A stretch of DNA of 64,000 nucleotides from Escarpia spicata (taxonomy: Eukaryota > Annelida > Polychaeta > Sabellida > Siboglinidae): assembly GCA_963995525.1 (NCBI GenBank), contig OZ023206.1, forward strand, positions 22,370,371-22,434,370, given 5' to 3'. The translations under genes and the position numbers were made by a program. The notes beneath the pieces are model-generated. The model searched no databases and was not told where the DNA came from. It worked only from the letters and a program-made list of their open reading frames with translations. Of this stretch, positions 52,344-62,582 are shown in pieces. Position 1 is the stretch's first letter; each line of letters starts with the position of its first letter.

Positions 52344-55300
52344 CACACACATACACACACGACACACACACACACACGACACACACACACACACACACAC
52401 ACGCACCCACACACACACACACACTGTCAGTCCATTTAACTGTTCTGTTTTGTTGGAAACAGGCTGCTGACTACCGATTCTGGAGATGTGATTATTCTAA
52501 CACGATTTTTTATGATGGAATTGTGTTAACATTAGTTGTAGGTTACTCTTGCCGGATGAAAAACATAGTAACAGGAGGACACGCGTAGATATTATATTGA
52601 TATGTGTTGCCAGGTATGCTATCTCCGGACGGTCGCTGTAAGAGTTTCGACGCTTCAGCCGACGGTTACTCGCGGGGCGAAGGAGCCGGAGTGATCGTCC
52701 TGAAACCACTTGACCGTGCATTAGCTGACAACGACCGCATCTACGCCGTCATCCGTGGAGGGGCTCTCACCAACGACGGTCACACACCGGGCATTGCTAA
52801 TCCTAGCTACAACGCCCAGGTGGAGTTGGTGCGAAGGGCGTGCGCCAATGCCTCAGTTTCCTACGCCGACATCCCATATGTGGAGGCCCACGGAACGGGC
52901 ACACAGGTCGGCGACACGACTGAAGCGAATGCTCTCGGCCAGACGATCGGTACAGCGCGTAAGAGTCGAGACAGTCCTTTGTACATTGGTTCGGTGAAGT
53001 CAAACATCTCCCATTGCGAGGGCTCGGCTGGCATCGCCGGAGTCATCAAGACCGCCCTGGCTCTGCAACATCGTCAAATCCCGCCTGTTGTTCACTTCAA
53101 ACGTGGCAACAAGAAGATCAAATTCGACGAGTACAACCTGAAGGTTCCTCAGAAGTTGGAGCCGTGGCCGAACAACGATAAAGCGTTGGCCGGGGTCAGC
53201 TCTTTCGGCTTCGGAGGCGCCAATGCACATCTCATTCTAGAAGGCGTCGCAGATGGTGATTCGAATTCAGCTATCTCTCGTAATGAACGGAAGATGAAGT
53301 TTGTCAAGCCATTGGTGGTTTCTGCACAGACGGAGGACGGACTGATTGATAATGCCAAGAAATGGATCCCTTATCTCCAGAAGAGCGAGGACAGTTTCTA
53401 CGACATCTTATCGACGGCCGCACTGAGGCGACAGCACTACGGCCACAGAGTCGGCGTCTTGTGTCGGTCGAGAGAAGACGCCATCGCCGGACTGGAAGCG
53501 TTCATCGAGGACAGCGGCAGAACACTCTACATCGACGGACATGTTCCGGACACACAGGTCGGCTCTGCCAATCGTCTCGTGTTTGTTTTCAACGGCATGG
53601 GCACGCAGTGGTTCGGCATGGGACAAGCGCTGCTCCAGGCGCAACCCGTGTTTCGGGAAACCATCTTGGTAAGTCACGTCGACGTTTGCAACTAAATCAC
53701 GAATATGCAGCAAGCATCGGCAATAATAACTAACTATGGACACTCGTAGAGACTACTCATAGCGCTGCGAACAATCTAATAAGGACGCATAGTACTAAAT
53801 TAGGTGTGGTTACCTTGAGGTAAAATTAATTTGTTTCTAACTCAATTAAAATAAGGTCAGTCAGGTTATAATTAAAAGTGATAATGAGAGCTTGCATATT
53901 ACAATTGATTATTTGTTTCTTTAGAAATTCGACAAAGTGCTGAAGGCGCTCAAGTGCAGCTGGTCGGTGATGGAACAACTTGAGAACAGCCAGTTTAAAG
54001 ACCGCATCCACGAAACTGGTGGGGCATTGCATTTTATTATTATTATAATTATTATTATAATTATTATTAGTAGTAGTAGTAGTAGTAGAAGTAGTAGTAG
54101 TAGAAGTGGGAGTGGCAGTAGTAATATTAGTGGTATTATTATTATCATTATTATTAGTAGTAGTAGTAGAAGTAGTAGTAGTAGTATAATAGTAGTAGTA
54201 GTAATAGTCGTAGTAGTAGTAGTAGTAGGTGTAGTGGAAGTGATAGTAACTGTGGTATTAATTGTAATAGTATATGCAGTAGTAGTGGTGGAGGTAGTAT
54301 TATTAGTGGTAGTGGTAATAGTAGTAGTAGTAGTAGTAATAGTTTCAGTAGTAGTAGTGGTAGTAGTAGCTGTTGTTGTAAAAGTTGTAGTAGTAGCAAG
54401 AGCAACAACATCATCATCAGCAGCAGCAACAGCAGCAGTAGCAGCAGTAGTGGTATTAATTGTAATAGTAAGTGTAGTAGTAGTGGTTGTGTGGTTGTAT
54501 TATTATTATTTTTATTATTACTATTAGTGATATTGCAAATGGAAGACCAAATTGAAATAGTAGTAGTTTTTGTGTTGGAGGTGCTGGTTTGGTGTTGATT
54601 TCGTGTTAGTGGGGCAGTAAGCAAACATAGTGGTAAATGCAAGCTTATATAAACGAATATCTTTAAATAGAGATATAAATGTACGCATCCACATATTACA
54701 TGATTGTTGCTTAATATTTCCGACAGAATACGCTCAGCCGACTATCTGCGCCGTACAAATGGCACTGACTGAACTCCTCAAGAAATATGACGTCATTCCC
54801 GATGTCGTCATCGGTCACAGCGTGGGCGAAGTGGCCGCGGCGTACGCAAGCGCCAAGTTGTCATTCCAGAACGCTGTCTACGTCATCTACGAACGAGCCC
54901 GGGCGTTGAAGAAGACGAGCGGTTCTGGGACAATGCTGGCAGCCCGGGTGTCTCAACAAGAGGCGGAGGAAATCCGAGCGACAAACGATGCCTCCTTCGC
55001 TCAAGTTGACATCGCCGCCGTCAACAGTGAGTTTCAGACCGTGCTGACCGGCACTAGAGACGCCCTTGTTGCCTTCGCTGCCGTGTTGCGTGACAAGGGT
55101 GCCCGACACACGTTTCTGAAAGTGCATAATGCATTCCACAGTTCTCAGCAAGAGCCGCTACGAAAACATGTGCTCAAGAAGTTTGCCAAGTTGCATCGCA
55201 GCCGCGCGGACACGGACACACCCAGCATTGCCATGATGTCGACAGTGACGACGGACTATGTGAGCCCGGAACAAGTAAACGGCGCCGACTACTGGTGGCG

Positions 55301-58300
55301 TAACATCCGCTACATGGTCCACTTCAAGGAGGCCATCGAGAGACTCCTGGCGGACGGATACTCACACTTTCTCGAGATCGGCGCGCATCCGGCGTTGATG
55401 TCAGTCATTCGTGACGTCATTGCGTCATCCAAAGATAAGCCCATGAAGTTTTCCGTGGTACCGACGTTGAGACGAAAAGATGACCCAATGAGCTCCTACG
55501 ACGGCCAGTTTCACATTATGTCGACGCTACTGCAATTATTCTGTGATCATGATCACAACAGTTTGCCGGCAATGTTCAATGAACAGTACCACGTGGTATC
55601 GCTGCCCACATATCAGTGGCAGCGGCGAGAGTGCGGACAATACCCGTCGATTCCAAGGGAATTTCACTTATTCCCGGCTCATCCGCTGCTAGGTTGGAAG
55701 ATTGCTATTCCGACGTTTGCAGAAGACAATGCGTCTCGAAAGATCACGTGGTACCAGCCGCATGCGTCAATCGCCAAGACACCCTGGGTTGCTGATCACG
55801 TGCTCCAAGGCATGATGGTGCTGCCCGCTGTCGGCTACACAGACATGATGCTGGAAATCGCAAATGAACTCAAAGACGGAAACACTAGGTTGCGCGTGCG
55901 CAACCTGCGCTTCCTGAAGTTCCTCTTCTTCCCAGCGCTGGGCGAAATGGAACTTCTGACGATGGCGTCGAGCGAGCCCGGAAGTGATGACAAACTCTGG
56001 TCGGTCGGAGTGTGGAGCAAGTCGTCGTCGGTCGAGTGGATGCTACACGCTCGCGGACAGATCGACCTGAGAGGGGACGACGTCAACGACGATGACCAGC
56101 CCGCGACGATCTCCCGCGGCAACACGCGCCTGCTGTTGGCCCCCGACAGAGTGCGGCGCCGCTGCCTCAACGAGAACACAGACATCTACTCCATCTCATT
56201 CGAGAAAGGCCTTAACCTTGGTCCGGCCTTCAGATGCGCGAAACACATGCACATCAACGACGACGCGACTGAGGCCCTGGTGTACGCCGAGGTGCCGATC
56301 GAAATACGCCACGACTTCCGTCAGTATGTCTTCCATCCGGCCTTCTTCGACGGTCCCATCCACGGCGTGGTCATGAAGGACGCCATCGGGGGGACGATGA
56401 TGGCAGAGAGACGTCACGAGCCATTCCACTACATGGCGGAAGTGCCTCACAGCTTCGGCGAGGTACGTTTCACAGCTTTTACATGATCTCTGAAGTGTTA
56501 CTTAAATAACGTTATATTTACAGAGATAATCTCACGTGTTTGCTGTAAATTGATCATGATAGTTCAACAATTAAACAGTTTTAACATCGAAAATTTCCCA
56601 AGCATTACAAATAAGCAGGCTAACGGAGCATCCTGCCAGTGTGGAACATAGCAAAGACCAACAGTTACGTGATAGGGATTCTTAACATAATATATTGTTG
56701 ATAATTTGGAAGGTACGACCCCCGGAGCATGTTCAACTTGTAAAGAAAACATATGTTTCAAAACAAGCTTTATTGGCAATACGGCCGAGTCGGGCTGAGT
56801 TGCTCGCAATGCACTTTGATATCCAACTATGTCCAATTTCCCAAGTTCAACGCAGCAAAATTCCTACGTCCGCTAATTCCGGGTAGAGGAATTGCCTAGC
56901 TCACTTTAATAAGAATGTTAATTTAAACTGTATTCATGTATTTGTTGTTCTCAGGTGGAACTCTTTGGAGAGCCGTCGGAGAAAGTTCTGATGCACATCA
57001 AATCGTACAGGAGAGACGGCATTAAATACGAAGACATCAGCGTAGCCGATGCAGACACAAACCTTGTCTTCTGTGTGCTAACTGCCGTCCGTTTTGCTCC
57101 CCTCCCTGACGCCGACAACCTGGATGCCCTGCACGCCTGGTCATTGTCGTGGCACCCGTTTGATATCGATGATCACCCTCTTGACACGGGGACACGGGTT
57201 GACAAATTGGTGGTAATCTGTGACAAGGGAGAAGACGCGAACCAACTTGGAGGAGCGATGAAGAGAGAGGGTGCCTCTGAAGTGAGATGGGTGCCGACGC
57301 GACAACTGGACGAACTGCCGAGGAAGTGTCACAAGCTGACACCAAATGACGCAGTCATGTTGTACCTGGATCCGCCAGAAGAGGACTGTGGTCAGATGGA
57401 AGCGGGCCAGTTCATAACAGCCGTCGACAACAGCTGTATTACCGCAGCATCACTTCTTCTAAATCTCAAGGAAATTTTCCCAGGTACCCCGCCCAAGGTT
57501 TGGATGGTGACACGTGGTGCGGCCTACGTTCAAACTGGGGACATCCCCCGACCTTGTCTGAACACAGTCCATCCAATGGCGCTGGCAGCGGTTCACGAGT
57601 TCTACCTAAATCCGACTGCCAGTATTGATCTCTCACAGGATGTTGATCTCGCGGAAGACGCCACCATCTTAGCGAAACTTATAGTGCCTTCCCTGGTGCC
57701 TCAGAATGAATTTGCTGTCAGACAAACAGCCGATGGTGAAACGAAGATTCTGGTGCGTCGTCTCACCGAGTCGCTTGTCACCAATATGGAGTCGAAGTCC
57801 GTGGCGTGGCAACTGCTCCTAGATAGCGATACCATCAGAGTAATCGAATCACGCGAAGAGACCGGATCCAAATTCCATCATACTGATGTTGACGTCAATG
57901 TTGAAGCCTTCAGTCTCGTTAGCGCAGATGGTCGTAGAAAGGCCTTAGTGTGCGGGGTCGTAGAAGCGATCCACCCAGAGGTGCAATTCGTGAAACCGGG
58001 CGACAAAGTGGTTGCGCTGTGTGAGGAAGATCTCCAGACAAAGATGCGTCTGTCCCGACGAGAGGTTGTTCGAGTGCCTCCCAACGTAGGCGACTGCGCC
58101 GAAGTGTTGCACCAGCTTGACAGCTTCCTTCCTGGCCTCTATATGTGCAACGGTGGCGGTATCTTGAAACCTGAATCGAAAATCGCCATCTACACCGAGG
58201 AAGCGTCAAACGAAAGTGCTTCCGTGATGGCGGATATTTTACGACGCCATGGACACACGGTGACACATTTCACAAAGAGAGCGATACGTGGGAGAACAGG

Positions 58301-60680
58301 ACACCAGGAAGACATCATCTTTGATGCTCTCATAACCATCGACCCTGACGGTTTCATGCATTCAGCAGGAGCAGAGCTGCTGAGATCAGTACGGAAGTTC
58401 GGAACCATCGTCATGTACTCGACAGGGACCAAGGACGCGGTAGTAAACCGGGGAAAACTGCTACATCAGAAACGCATTGTGCATCTCAGTAAGAACGACG
58501 TCTGGGAGTCTGATGAATTTCAAGCATTGTCAACGCGAATGTTCGCCATCCTGCAAGATTCCGACCAGAAAGCTTTGCCACCGTTCGATGTATTAGCGGC
58601 CTCTCGACGTACGCAGGAGCTTTCCGTCTCCATCGGGCAAAAGATGAAGGACGTTACGAACCATGGAATCGTGACTATCTTGGCCAACACATGTTCGGTG
58701 CCTTTGTCATTTGATGGCAGTCGATTTAATCCAAATGGCAATGCTATGTACATCGTCACCGGCGGCATGAAAGGCTTCGGTATGGCGACCGTCAAATGGC
58801 TCTATTCGAAGGGGGTCAAACACGTGGCTATCATCGGACGTAGTAACGCCACACCAGAACAGAAGAGCGATGTCGCGGCCCTCGAAGAAGCTGGTTGTCA
58901 CATCTACGTGTTCAAGGCGGACGTGTCGAACTACAAGAGAATGGAGATGGTGATTGACAATCTGCAGCGTAAGCCTCATCCGATCGAAGGCATCTTCCAC
59001 AGCGCTGCAGTATTCCGCGATGGCTGGATGACGGAGATGACTCACGGAGACTGGATGCAGGTAATGATGCCCAAGGCGTACGGAGCCCTCGTTCTACATC
59101 AGCTGTCGGTGCGCAAGAGTCTGCCATTGCAGCACTTCGTCATGTACTCGTCGATCGTTGGAATTGTCGGCAACGCGACTCAGTGCAACTACTGCGTGGC
59201 GAACGCATTCCTGCTCAGCTTGGGCGACCTGCGACGTTCACTTGGTCTGCCGAGCAGCGTCGCGTGCTTTGGAGTCATCAACTCTACTGGCTTCGCCCAC
59301 CGCAACGAGCTGGTGTCCCAGTTCCATAAGAAAGGCATCCGTTCCTTGTCTCCGTCGCAGGCTCTCAATGCCGTCGGGACGATGTTGAACCTCGGCATAG
59401 ATCACCTCGGCTTCACTGCTGCTTTCGACGCTAACAAATTCGCGCAAACCTTTGGAGGCCTTCCCTTGCATGTCAGTGTTCCTGGAGGATTTCTTTCACG
59501 CTTCAAGATCGTACTGGAAGGCATAGCAATGGGAAGTACAGACGGGAAATCGCTGCCTGAGCGCATTCGCGAGACGACACCAACGCAGGGAAAAGAGATC
59601 ATCATTGGACATCTCAGTTCGTCCTTATCGAAGCATCTCGGGATCAAAGAAGCAGACGTGTCCACCGATTCCTCTCTGGTCAACATGGGCGTCGATTCCC
59701 TCATGGCGACTGAACTCACTACCGACATAGTAAATACCTTCGGCATTCAATTCCTGACAGTAGAATTTCTGAACGACAAAACTACCATGTCTTCAGTCTC
59801 CGACACAATCTATGCCAAAATCATGCAAGGGGAAAGTCTTAAACAAGGTACCGAGAAAGCAGAAACGTTTCAACAAAAAGGAACTTCGCGGAAACCCTCC
59901 ACGTGGGTGACGAAAGTTAACAACCCTGTCAAAGTTCAAGCACAGATTGTGTGCTTCCCGCCGAGCGGCGGTGGCGCCAATAACTTCAGGAACTGGCCGA
60001 GTTACTTGGAGAAGCAGGGCTGGGAGATGTTCGTGGTCGAGCCGCCGGGCTGGGAGGCGAGGTTCACGGAGACGCCTGTTGACGACCTGCAAGAGATGGT
60101 TCAGTCGGTGAGTGACGAGTTGACACAGCTGCTCGCCCCCGACCGCTTCGTCTTCTACGGCCACAGCTTGGGCGCGCTACTGGCATTCGAGAGTGCTCAT
60201 TACCTTCAGGCGAAGCACAATCTTTGCCCGAGACACCTGTACGTGGCAGCGTGGTCAGTGCCGACCATTCCCTTTCAACTCCCCCCGGGCGTTCCCTTCA
60301 ATGTGTTCGAGCCAGAGACCCCAACACTCGTGCTGACAACTCATATTCCGCAGTTCTCGTACCTCGACCCGCGTCTGGCGTCCAATCCCGCAGTCATGAA
60401 ACAATTAAGGCCGTGTCTGGCGGCCGGCGTGAAGATGTGCATGGTCTACACGTACACGCACACCGACCGACTGCCGTGTCACATCACGGCACTCAGTGCC
60501 ACTAACGACCCGTTCGCATCTGCCAACAAGATGGCTGGCTGGGCCAATATGGCCGACCGGAAGTACAAGTTCAAAAGCAGGGTGCATCGCGGACCACACC
60601 TCTTCTTGCAAGACCCGAATGTTAGCAGAACGGTTGTGTCGAAGATAAAGGCGAATTTTGACAAATCGCGACGCGGATAA
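46337..60680 (+). CDS. Animal type I polyketide synthase, KS-AT-DH-pseudoKR-pseudoER-KR-ACP-TE (one in-frame stop)
   Basis: Exons: 46337-46420, 49014-49185, 49905-50012, 50766-50849, 51671-51880, 52614-53668, 53925-54018, 54727-56462, 56955-60680; all AG/GT with matching phases, 7269 nt. Start '[19 protein letters not shown]' is the classic KS N-terminus. KS: Cys177 in '[10 protein letters not shown]', His312 in 'EAHGTGT', His in 'SNISHCEG'. AT: Ser634 in 'GHSVGE', with 'NAFHS', as in malonyl-specific domains. DH: His960 in '[10 protein letters not shown]', Asp1144 in '[11 protein letters not shown]'. The ER-like part (about 1490-1750) lacks a glycine-rich NADPH loop. KR: 'TGGMKGFG' (about 1782), Tyr1927 in 'QCNYCVAN'. 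ACP: Ser2096 in 'GVDSLMA'. TE: Ser2252 in 'GHSLG'. No methyltransferase motif is seen. The length is close to animal FAS, but the ER is inactive-looking, so a polyketide or partly reduced chain is expected. Codon 162 is TAA (51706-51708), so the locus as given is a pseudogene or carries an error. Confidence 0.92.
46930..47350 (-). pseudogene. RTE-like LINE 3' end in PKS intron 1
   Basis: The minus strand reads '[19 protein letters not shown]', then one frame over '[19 protein letters not shown]' and '[13 protein letters not shown]', then '[19 protein letters not shown]'. This is the standard end of RTE-type reverse transcriptases. It is frameshifted and 5'-truncated, and it is antisense to the PKS gene. 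Confidence 0.8.
48283..48475 (+). repeat. G-rich GGGGGTGGT minisatellite in PKS intron 1
   Basis: About 190 bp of GGGGGTGGT/GGGTGGT units on the transcribed-sense strand. Runs of four or five G at short spacing could form G-quadruplexes in DNA or pre-mRNA. The Gly/Val-rich and Pro/His-rich open frames over it are artefacts. Confidence 0.93.
49480..49720 (+). repeat. Dispersed G-rich repeat in PKS intron 2
   Basis: 'GGGTGCACGCCCCC', 'GTGCAGTTGGAGG' and 'TGGTGAGTTTCAAGGGAGGG' are loosely repeated within 49490-49710 and resemble 37690-37790. The family is unknown. Confidence 0.4.
50390..50765 (+). repeat. Decoy copies of the intron 3/exon 4 splice junction
   Basis: Variants of ACATGTTTCATTATAG|GTGTATTCAT occur at 50390, 50557, 50588, 50623, 50655, 50688 and 50750; the last is the real acceptor of exon 4 (exon starts 50766). 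Copies at 50390, 50557, 50623 and 50688 keep the AG. The tandem therefore consists of the acceptor and first bases of the exon. Confidence 0.8.
50999..51140. repeat. TA/TATG microsatellite in PKS intron 4
   Basis: An almost unbroken TATATA run with ATGTAT/ACATAT interruptions. A second, shorter one lies at 51397-51455. Confidence 0.9.
51671..51880 (+). other. KS active-site exon with premature TAA
   Basis: Phase 1 in, phase 1 out, 210 nt, acceptor AACTGATTACAG. The exon reads '[12 protein letters not shown]', stop, '[20 protein letters not shown]' and on to '[18 protein letters not shown]'. The stop sits exactly where KS domains have Tyr (TAT/TAC). Nothing else in the exon is disturbed, and the active-site Cys is at 51751-51753. 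Confidence 0.93.
52287..52430. repeat. GCAC/CA microsatellite in PKS intron 5
   Basis: (GCAC)n from about 52287 to 52342, then CA-rich sequence to 52424. Confidence 0.93.
54034..54535. repeat. Composite ATT/TAG/GTA trinucleotide array in PKS intron 7
   Basis: About 500 bp of ATT, TAG, GTA and GCA units. It fills most of the 708-bp intron inside the AT-domain coding region. The long Val- and Ser-rich open frames are artefacts. Confidence 0.93.
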
Positions 60681-61211
60681 ATGTGTCTTCTACCGCGACG
60701 TCATCAATCAACGTTATATCTAACGTAACTTTATTAACTCATTGTATATGACTAGTTTTGTGAACTAAAACTGCTTTTTGACTAACATTTTCTCGGATTC
60801 ATTATCAAATACCTAACAATTTGATTGCGAAAATAACTGGATCATAACAATGGCATGAGTGAAAAAGAATCGACAAGCGAAGAATGGAGGAGCTTGGAGA
60901 GGAGGTTGGTGTCAAAGAAGGGGAGAGGAGAATTGAAGAGAAAAGGAGAAGTGTCCGACCTAGACTACGTTGGGAGGATTGGATAAAGATAGTTTTGGAG
61001 GGATTATTCAGAAAGAAGTCGCCGTTGTCCATGTGTATACCAGAAAACTTAATTAATGTATGACGGAATACTAACTAAGTTGTCTCAATCATGCTTCTAA
61101 CACGTCTACGGCGGAAATTTAATATAATGTATGATTGGTTCACCTCATGCACATTTTCGCACTTGGTGTTGGTTAGTTCTGATGCACTGTGTAGATACTA
61201 TACTAAATAAA
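60681..61211 (+). terminator. PKS 3' UTR with AATAAA polyadenylation signal
   Basis: After the TAA at 60678-60680 the first clear AATAAA is at 61206-61211, giving a 3' UTR of about 530 nt. It includes a LINE-derived stretch at about 60880-61022, so the true end could be earlier. Confidence 0.4.
60880..61022 (+). pseudogene. LINE reverse-transcriptase C-terminal scrap
   Basis: One frame reads 'RRSVRPRLRWEDWIKIVLEG', the basic RPRxRWED signature at the end of many RTE-type polymerases. Too short to classify further. Confidence 0.5.
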
Positions 61212-61496
61212 ATAGTTGTATAACTATCAACTTCTTTAGCATTTCCTCAAATTTCACAAATATCCTAAAGATCATCTACACCTTGAAAAGTTGACCTGAA
61301 CAGTACAAGTCATCAATTTCTTACTTTAAGAAAACGCAGCAGCATCGAACTAATTATCTTGTACACAAACAGTACCATTTATCACCGCAGCTTCTGTACA
61401 CGCATCGCATAAGTGTACGTTTAAAATACCATATGATATGTACATATGAAGACCAGCATGACCATATCGTACATGTATAAACAAGTAAACATAAGT

Positions 61497-61812
61497 TCTT
61501 ATATAGCGTAGTATTCAGTCATTAGAACTGCTCAAATGGCGTTACAGTTTACTCCCTTGAAGACCTGTTCAATCGAACAGCATCTCTACTTCTCTGGGAA
61601 GATTTCAGCCACGCTGCAATTAATGCGCGAAAACTATTCGTACGCAAGTATGCTCCACTGTTTACAGCCAGGTACTCATTCATACAGCTGAGTGAACTGG
61701 AGCAACGTAGAGAGAACGAACTTGTCCCAGGTTCGACACGGCAGCACACGATTGGAACCCGGGTTCTAGTGATCAAGAATCCGATGCTCTAAGCACTGCG
61801 CCAGTGCGCTAC
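61497..61812 (-). mobile_element. SINE, copy B, full length with tRNA-like head
   Basis: On the minus strand the element begins near 61812 with a tRNA-like head: A-box-like 'TGGCGCAGTGCTTAGAGC' (about 61788-61805) and B-box-like 'GGGTTCCAATC' (about 61752-61762). The body shared with copies A and C follows, ending in 'CGCTATATAAGAACTT' at 61497. RNA polymerase III promoter boxes plus a LINE-type tail define a SINE. This is the best of the three copies. Confidence 0.85.
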
Positions 61813-61822
61813 ACACTTTTAC

Positions 61823-62135
61823 ATGTATATGGGACGCGGTGGCATATAGATAAGACATTGGACTATCAACGGAGAGAACCCGACTTCGAATCTTGCTGCT
61901 GCCGTTTCGAAGCTTGTGCAATTTACTCACCCCACGTTGCCTCTGTTCACTCAGCTGTAGTCAGTTGAAAATATTTGTGTACGAATCACCTCGGCGCAGT
62001 GACAGCAGCGTGGGTGGAAACCTCCCAGATAAGTTGAGATAGTATTCGAATGAATAGGCCTGCACCGGAGTAAAATGTAATCGCTTTGAACAGTCTTTAG
62101 GCCTGAACACAGCGCTACACAAGAACGTTCCATTA
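61823..62135 (+). mobile_element. SINE, copy C
   Basis: The head 'GGTGGCATATAGATAAGACAT' and B-box-like 'ACTTCGAATCT' (about 61885) are followed by the same body as copy B ('CACTCAGCTGTAGTCAG', 'GTGTACGAATC', 'GCAGCGTGGGTGGAAACCTCC') and a tail with 'CAGCGCTACACAAGAAC' near 62110. It is more diverged than copy B and lies head-to-head with it. Confidence 0.8.
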
Positions 62136-62420
62136 ATATGATCAGCATACAGTTACTAGGTACATAAAATTATCAACGCAGAAGTTAGCCAACGTATAAA
62201 CTAATTTGAAAAAAATGTATGTTGCATACATGTTATTGTTCCTAACCAAACGTCGCCGCAGTGTTGTGCAACAAACAAAAAAGTAAATAAACTAACGTAC
62301 AACTAACGTACAACTTCTATGCGGTGGATCACATCTTCCAAGATGTGATCCACCAACAACGAATTCAATTATTGCAAGGTGGTTGATCCTCCGTAATACC
62401 ACGGAATATATCGAAGTACT
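62136..62420. other. Non-coding DNA with a short palindrome
   Basis: At about 62323-62355, GGTGGATCACATCTT is followed at once by its complement AAGATGTGATCCACC, a 15-bp-arm near-perfect palindrome. No gene is seen. Confidence 0.6.
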
Positions 62421-62582
62421 TACACACACACACACACATACACACACACAAACGCAAACGCACGCACGCACACACGTGCACACACGCACGCACACGCACA
62501 CGCGCACACACGCACACGCACGCACACACACACACGCGCTCACACACACGCACGCGCGCACGCACGCACGCACACAAACACA
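62421..62582. repeat. CA/GCAC microsatellite
   Basis: About 160 bp of CACA and GCAC/CGCA units. Open frames over it (His/Thr-rich, Cys/Val-rich) are artefacts. Confidence 0.95.

Noticed and set aside
53937..54642. Val/Ser/Leu-rich open frames in the PKS region
   Set aside because: Trinucleotide array in intron 7. Only 53925-54018 is coding, shown by phase and by AT-domain continuity.
56564..56886. Open frames in the last PKS intron
   Set aside because: Low similarity to any PKS linker; the exon 8 to exon 9 junction is seamless without them.
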